From Ptiloglossa arizonensis (lineage: Eukaryota; Arthropoda; Insecta; Hymenoptera; Colletidae), in the NCBI RefSeq assembly GCF_051014685.1, contig NW_027478909.1, forward strand, positions 62,001 through 126,000: DNA of 64,000 nt, in the 5' to 3' direction. Positions 63,931 through 64,000 of this stretch are shown piece after piece. A program made the position numbers and the translations under genes. A model generated the notes under the pieces. That model worked only from the letters and a program-made list of their open reading frames with translations. It was not told where the DNA came from and ran no database searches. Each line of letters starts with the position of its first letter. Positions within the stretch are counted from its first letter, which is position 1.

Positions 63931-64000
63931 ACTAAACGAGGAGATCGAAGGAACATTGATTCCTTCCATCTCTTTGGTTTAGTATCTTCGTTTGTATCGG

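Larger units (their letters stand above)
55921..64000. mobile_element. Large foldback-like element of nested inverted repeats (right end outside window)
   Basis: The sequence from 55,921 to about 57,560 returns as its reverse complement from about 62,270 to 64,000, in the same order. The order is the hairpin-rich short element, the CCTCTTCG/heptamer junction, an AT-rich strip with GAGAAACCTAAAG, a GC-rich block with CAGTACTGACCACCG, and then AACGGTTTCGGTGAATG. Inside lies a second inverted pair, and the interior is built from repeated units of about 500-545 bp. Long composite inverted repeats around a repetitive core recall Foldback-type elements. The resemblance is structural only: I see no transposase, target duplication or defined terminus, because the right end is cut off. 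The arms differ at many bases and by several indels. Confidence 0.75.
62270..64000 (-). repeat. Outer inverted-repeat arm, right (truncated by window)
   Basis: Reverse complement of the left arm, in the mirrored order: interior unit end (CAATCG at 62,339-62,344), GATTAGATCGAACAAAG, the GC-rich block with AGCCCCCGGTTG and GGTCAGTACTGGCG, the AT-rich strip, the expanded heptamer array, and the short TIR element copy 3. The last bases match the start of the left arm at 55,921. Whether a second short element follows, as on the left, cannot be seen. Confidence 0.82.

Noticed and set aside
55921..64000. Palindrome as an assembly mirror artefact
   Set aside because: The arms differ by many substitutions, by several indels and by a 550-bp heptamer length difference. 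An assembly mirror would be near-identical.
55689..64000. tRNA, rRNA, telomeric TTAGG repeats, or reverse transcriptase or transposase remnants
   Set aside because: I searched by eye for cloverleaf arms, TTAGG runs and conserved enzyme motifs and saw none. Hairpins such as GGTCTC/GAGACC near 55,840 do not make a tRNA.

Overview
This window is non-coding, highly repetitive eukaryotic DNA. I find no gene I can support on either strand. It looks pericentromeric or otherwise heterochromatic. CpG dinucleotides are abundant in every satellite monomer (TCGCGA, CTCGAG, ACGAAC), so CpG decay by germline methylation is not evident. That fits an arthropod, probably an insect and possibly a hymenopteran, but no gene anchors the taxonomy.

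Layout. (1) Positions 1-55,688 are one uninterrupted head-to-tail satellite array with a 177-bp monomer. It holds about 314 complete monomers plus a partial one, all in the same orientation, with a mean spacing of about 176.85 bp. Monomers fall into recognisable classes and are organised into a mosaic of higher-order repeats (HORs). Blocks of 1, 2, 3, 4, 6, 7, 8, 9, 10, 13, 14, 16 and 27 monomers have been copied, often near-identically, and later copies are nested in earlier ones. (2) At about 55,689 the satellite stops in mid-monomer without visible decay. About 230 bp of sequence I do not recognise follows. (3) From about 55,921 to the end of the window lies a large foldback-like structure, roughly 8 kb of nested, roughly concentric inverted repeats centred near 60 kb. 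Its outer arms (55,921-57,560 and 62,270-64,000) carry a hairpin-rich element of 402-446 bp with 15-bp terminal inverted repeats, a GAAGAAC heptamer tract and a GC-richer block. Its AT-rich interior consists of about 10 copies, in both orientations, of a unit of roughly 500-545 bp. It also contains a second inverted pair with arms of about 1.2 kb (58,680-59,866 and 60,421-61,580).

The heptamer tract is very unequal in the two arms: about 3 units on the left and about 82 on the right. The arms differ at many bases, so the palindrome is an old genomic structure rather than a simple assembly mirror. No transposase or other enzyme is visible, so the element is non-autonomous or has lost its coding part.

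Every open reading frame seen is explained by repeats. The satellite period is 59 codons and the heptamer period is 7 codons per 21 bp, so frames stay open by periodicity. The one frame shared by the hairpin element copies shows mostly amino-acid-changing differences and a frameshift.
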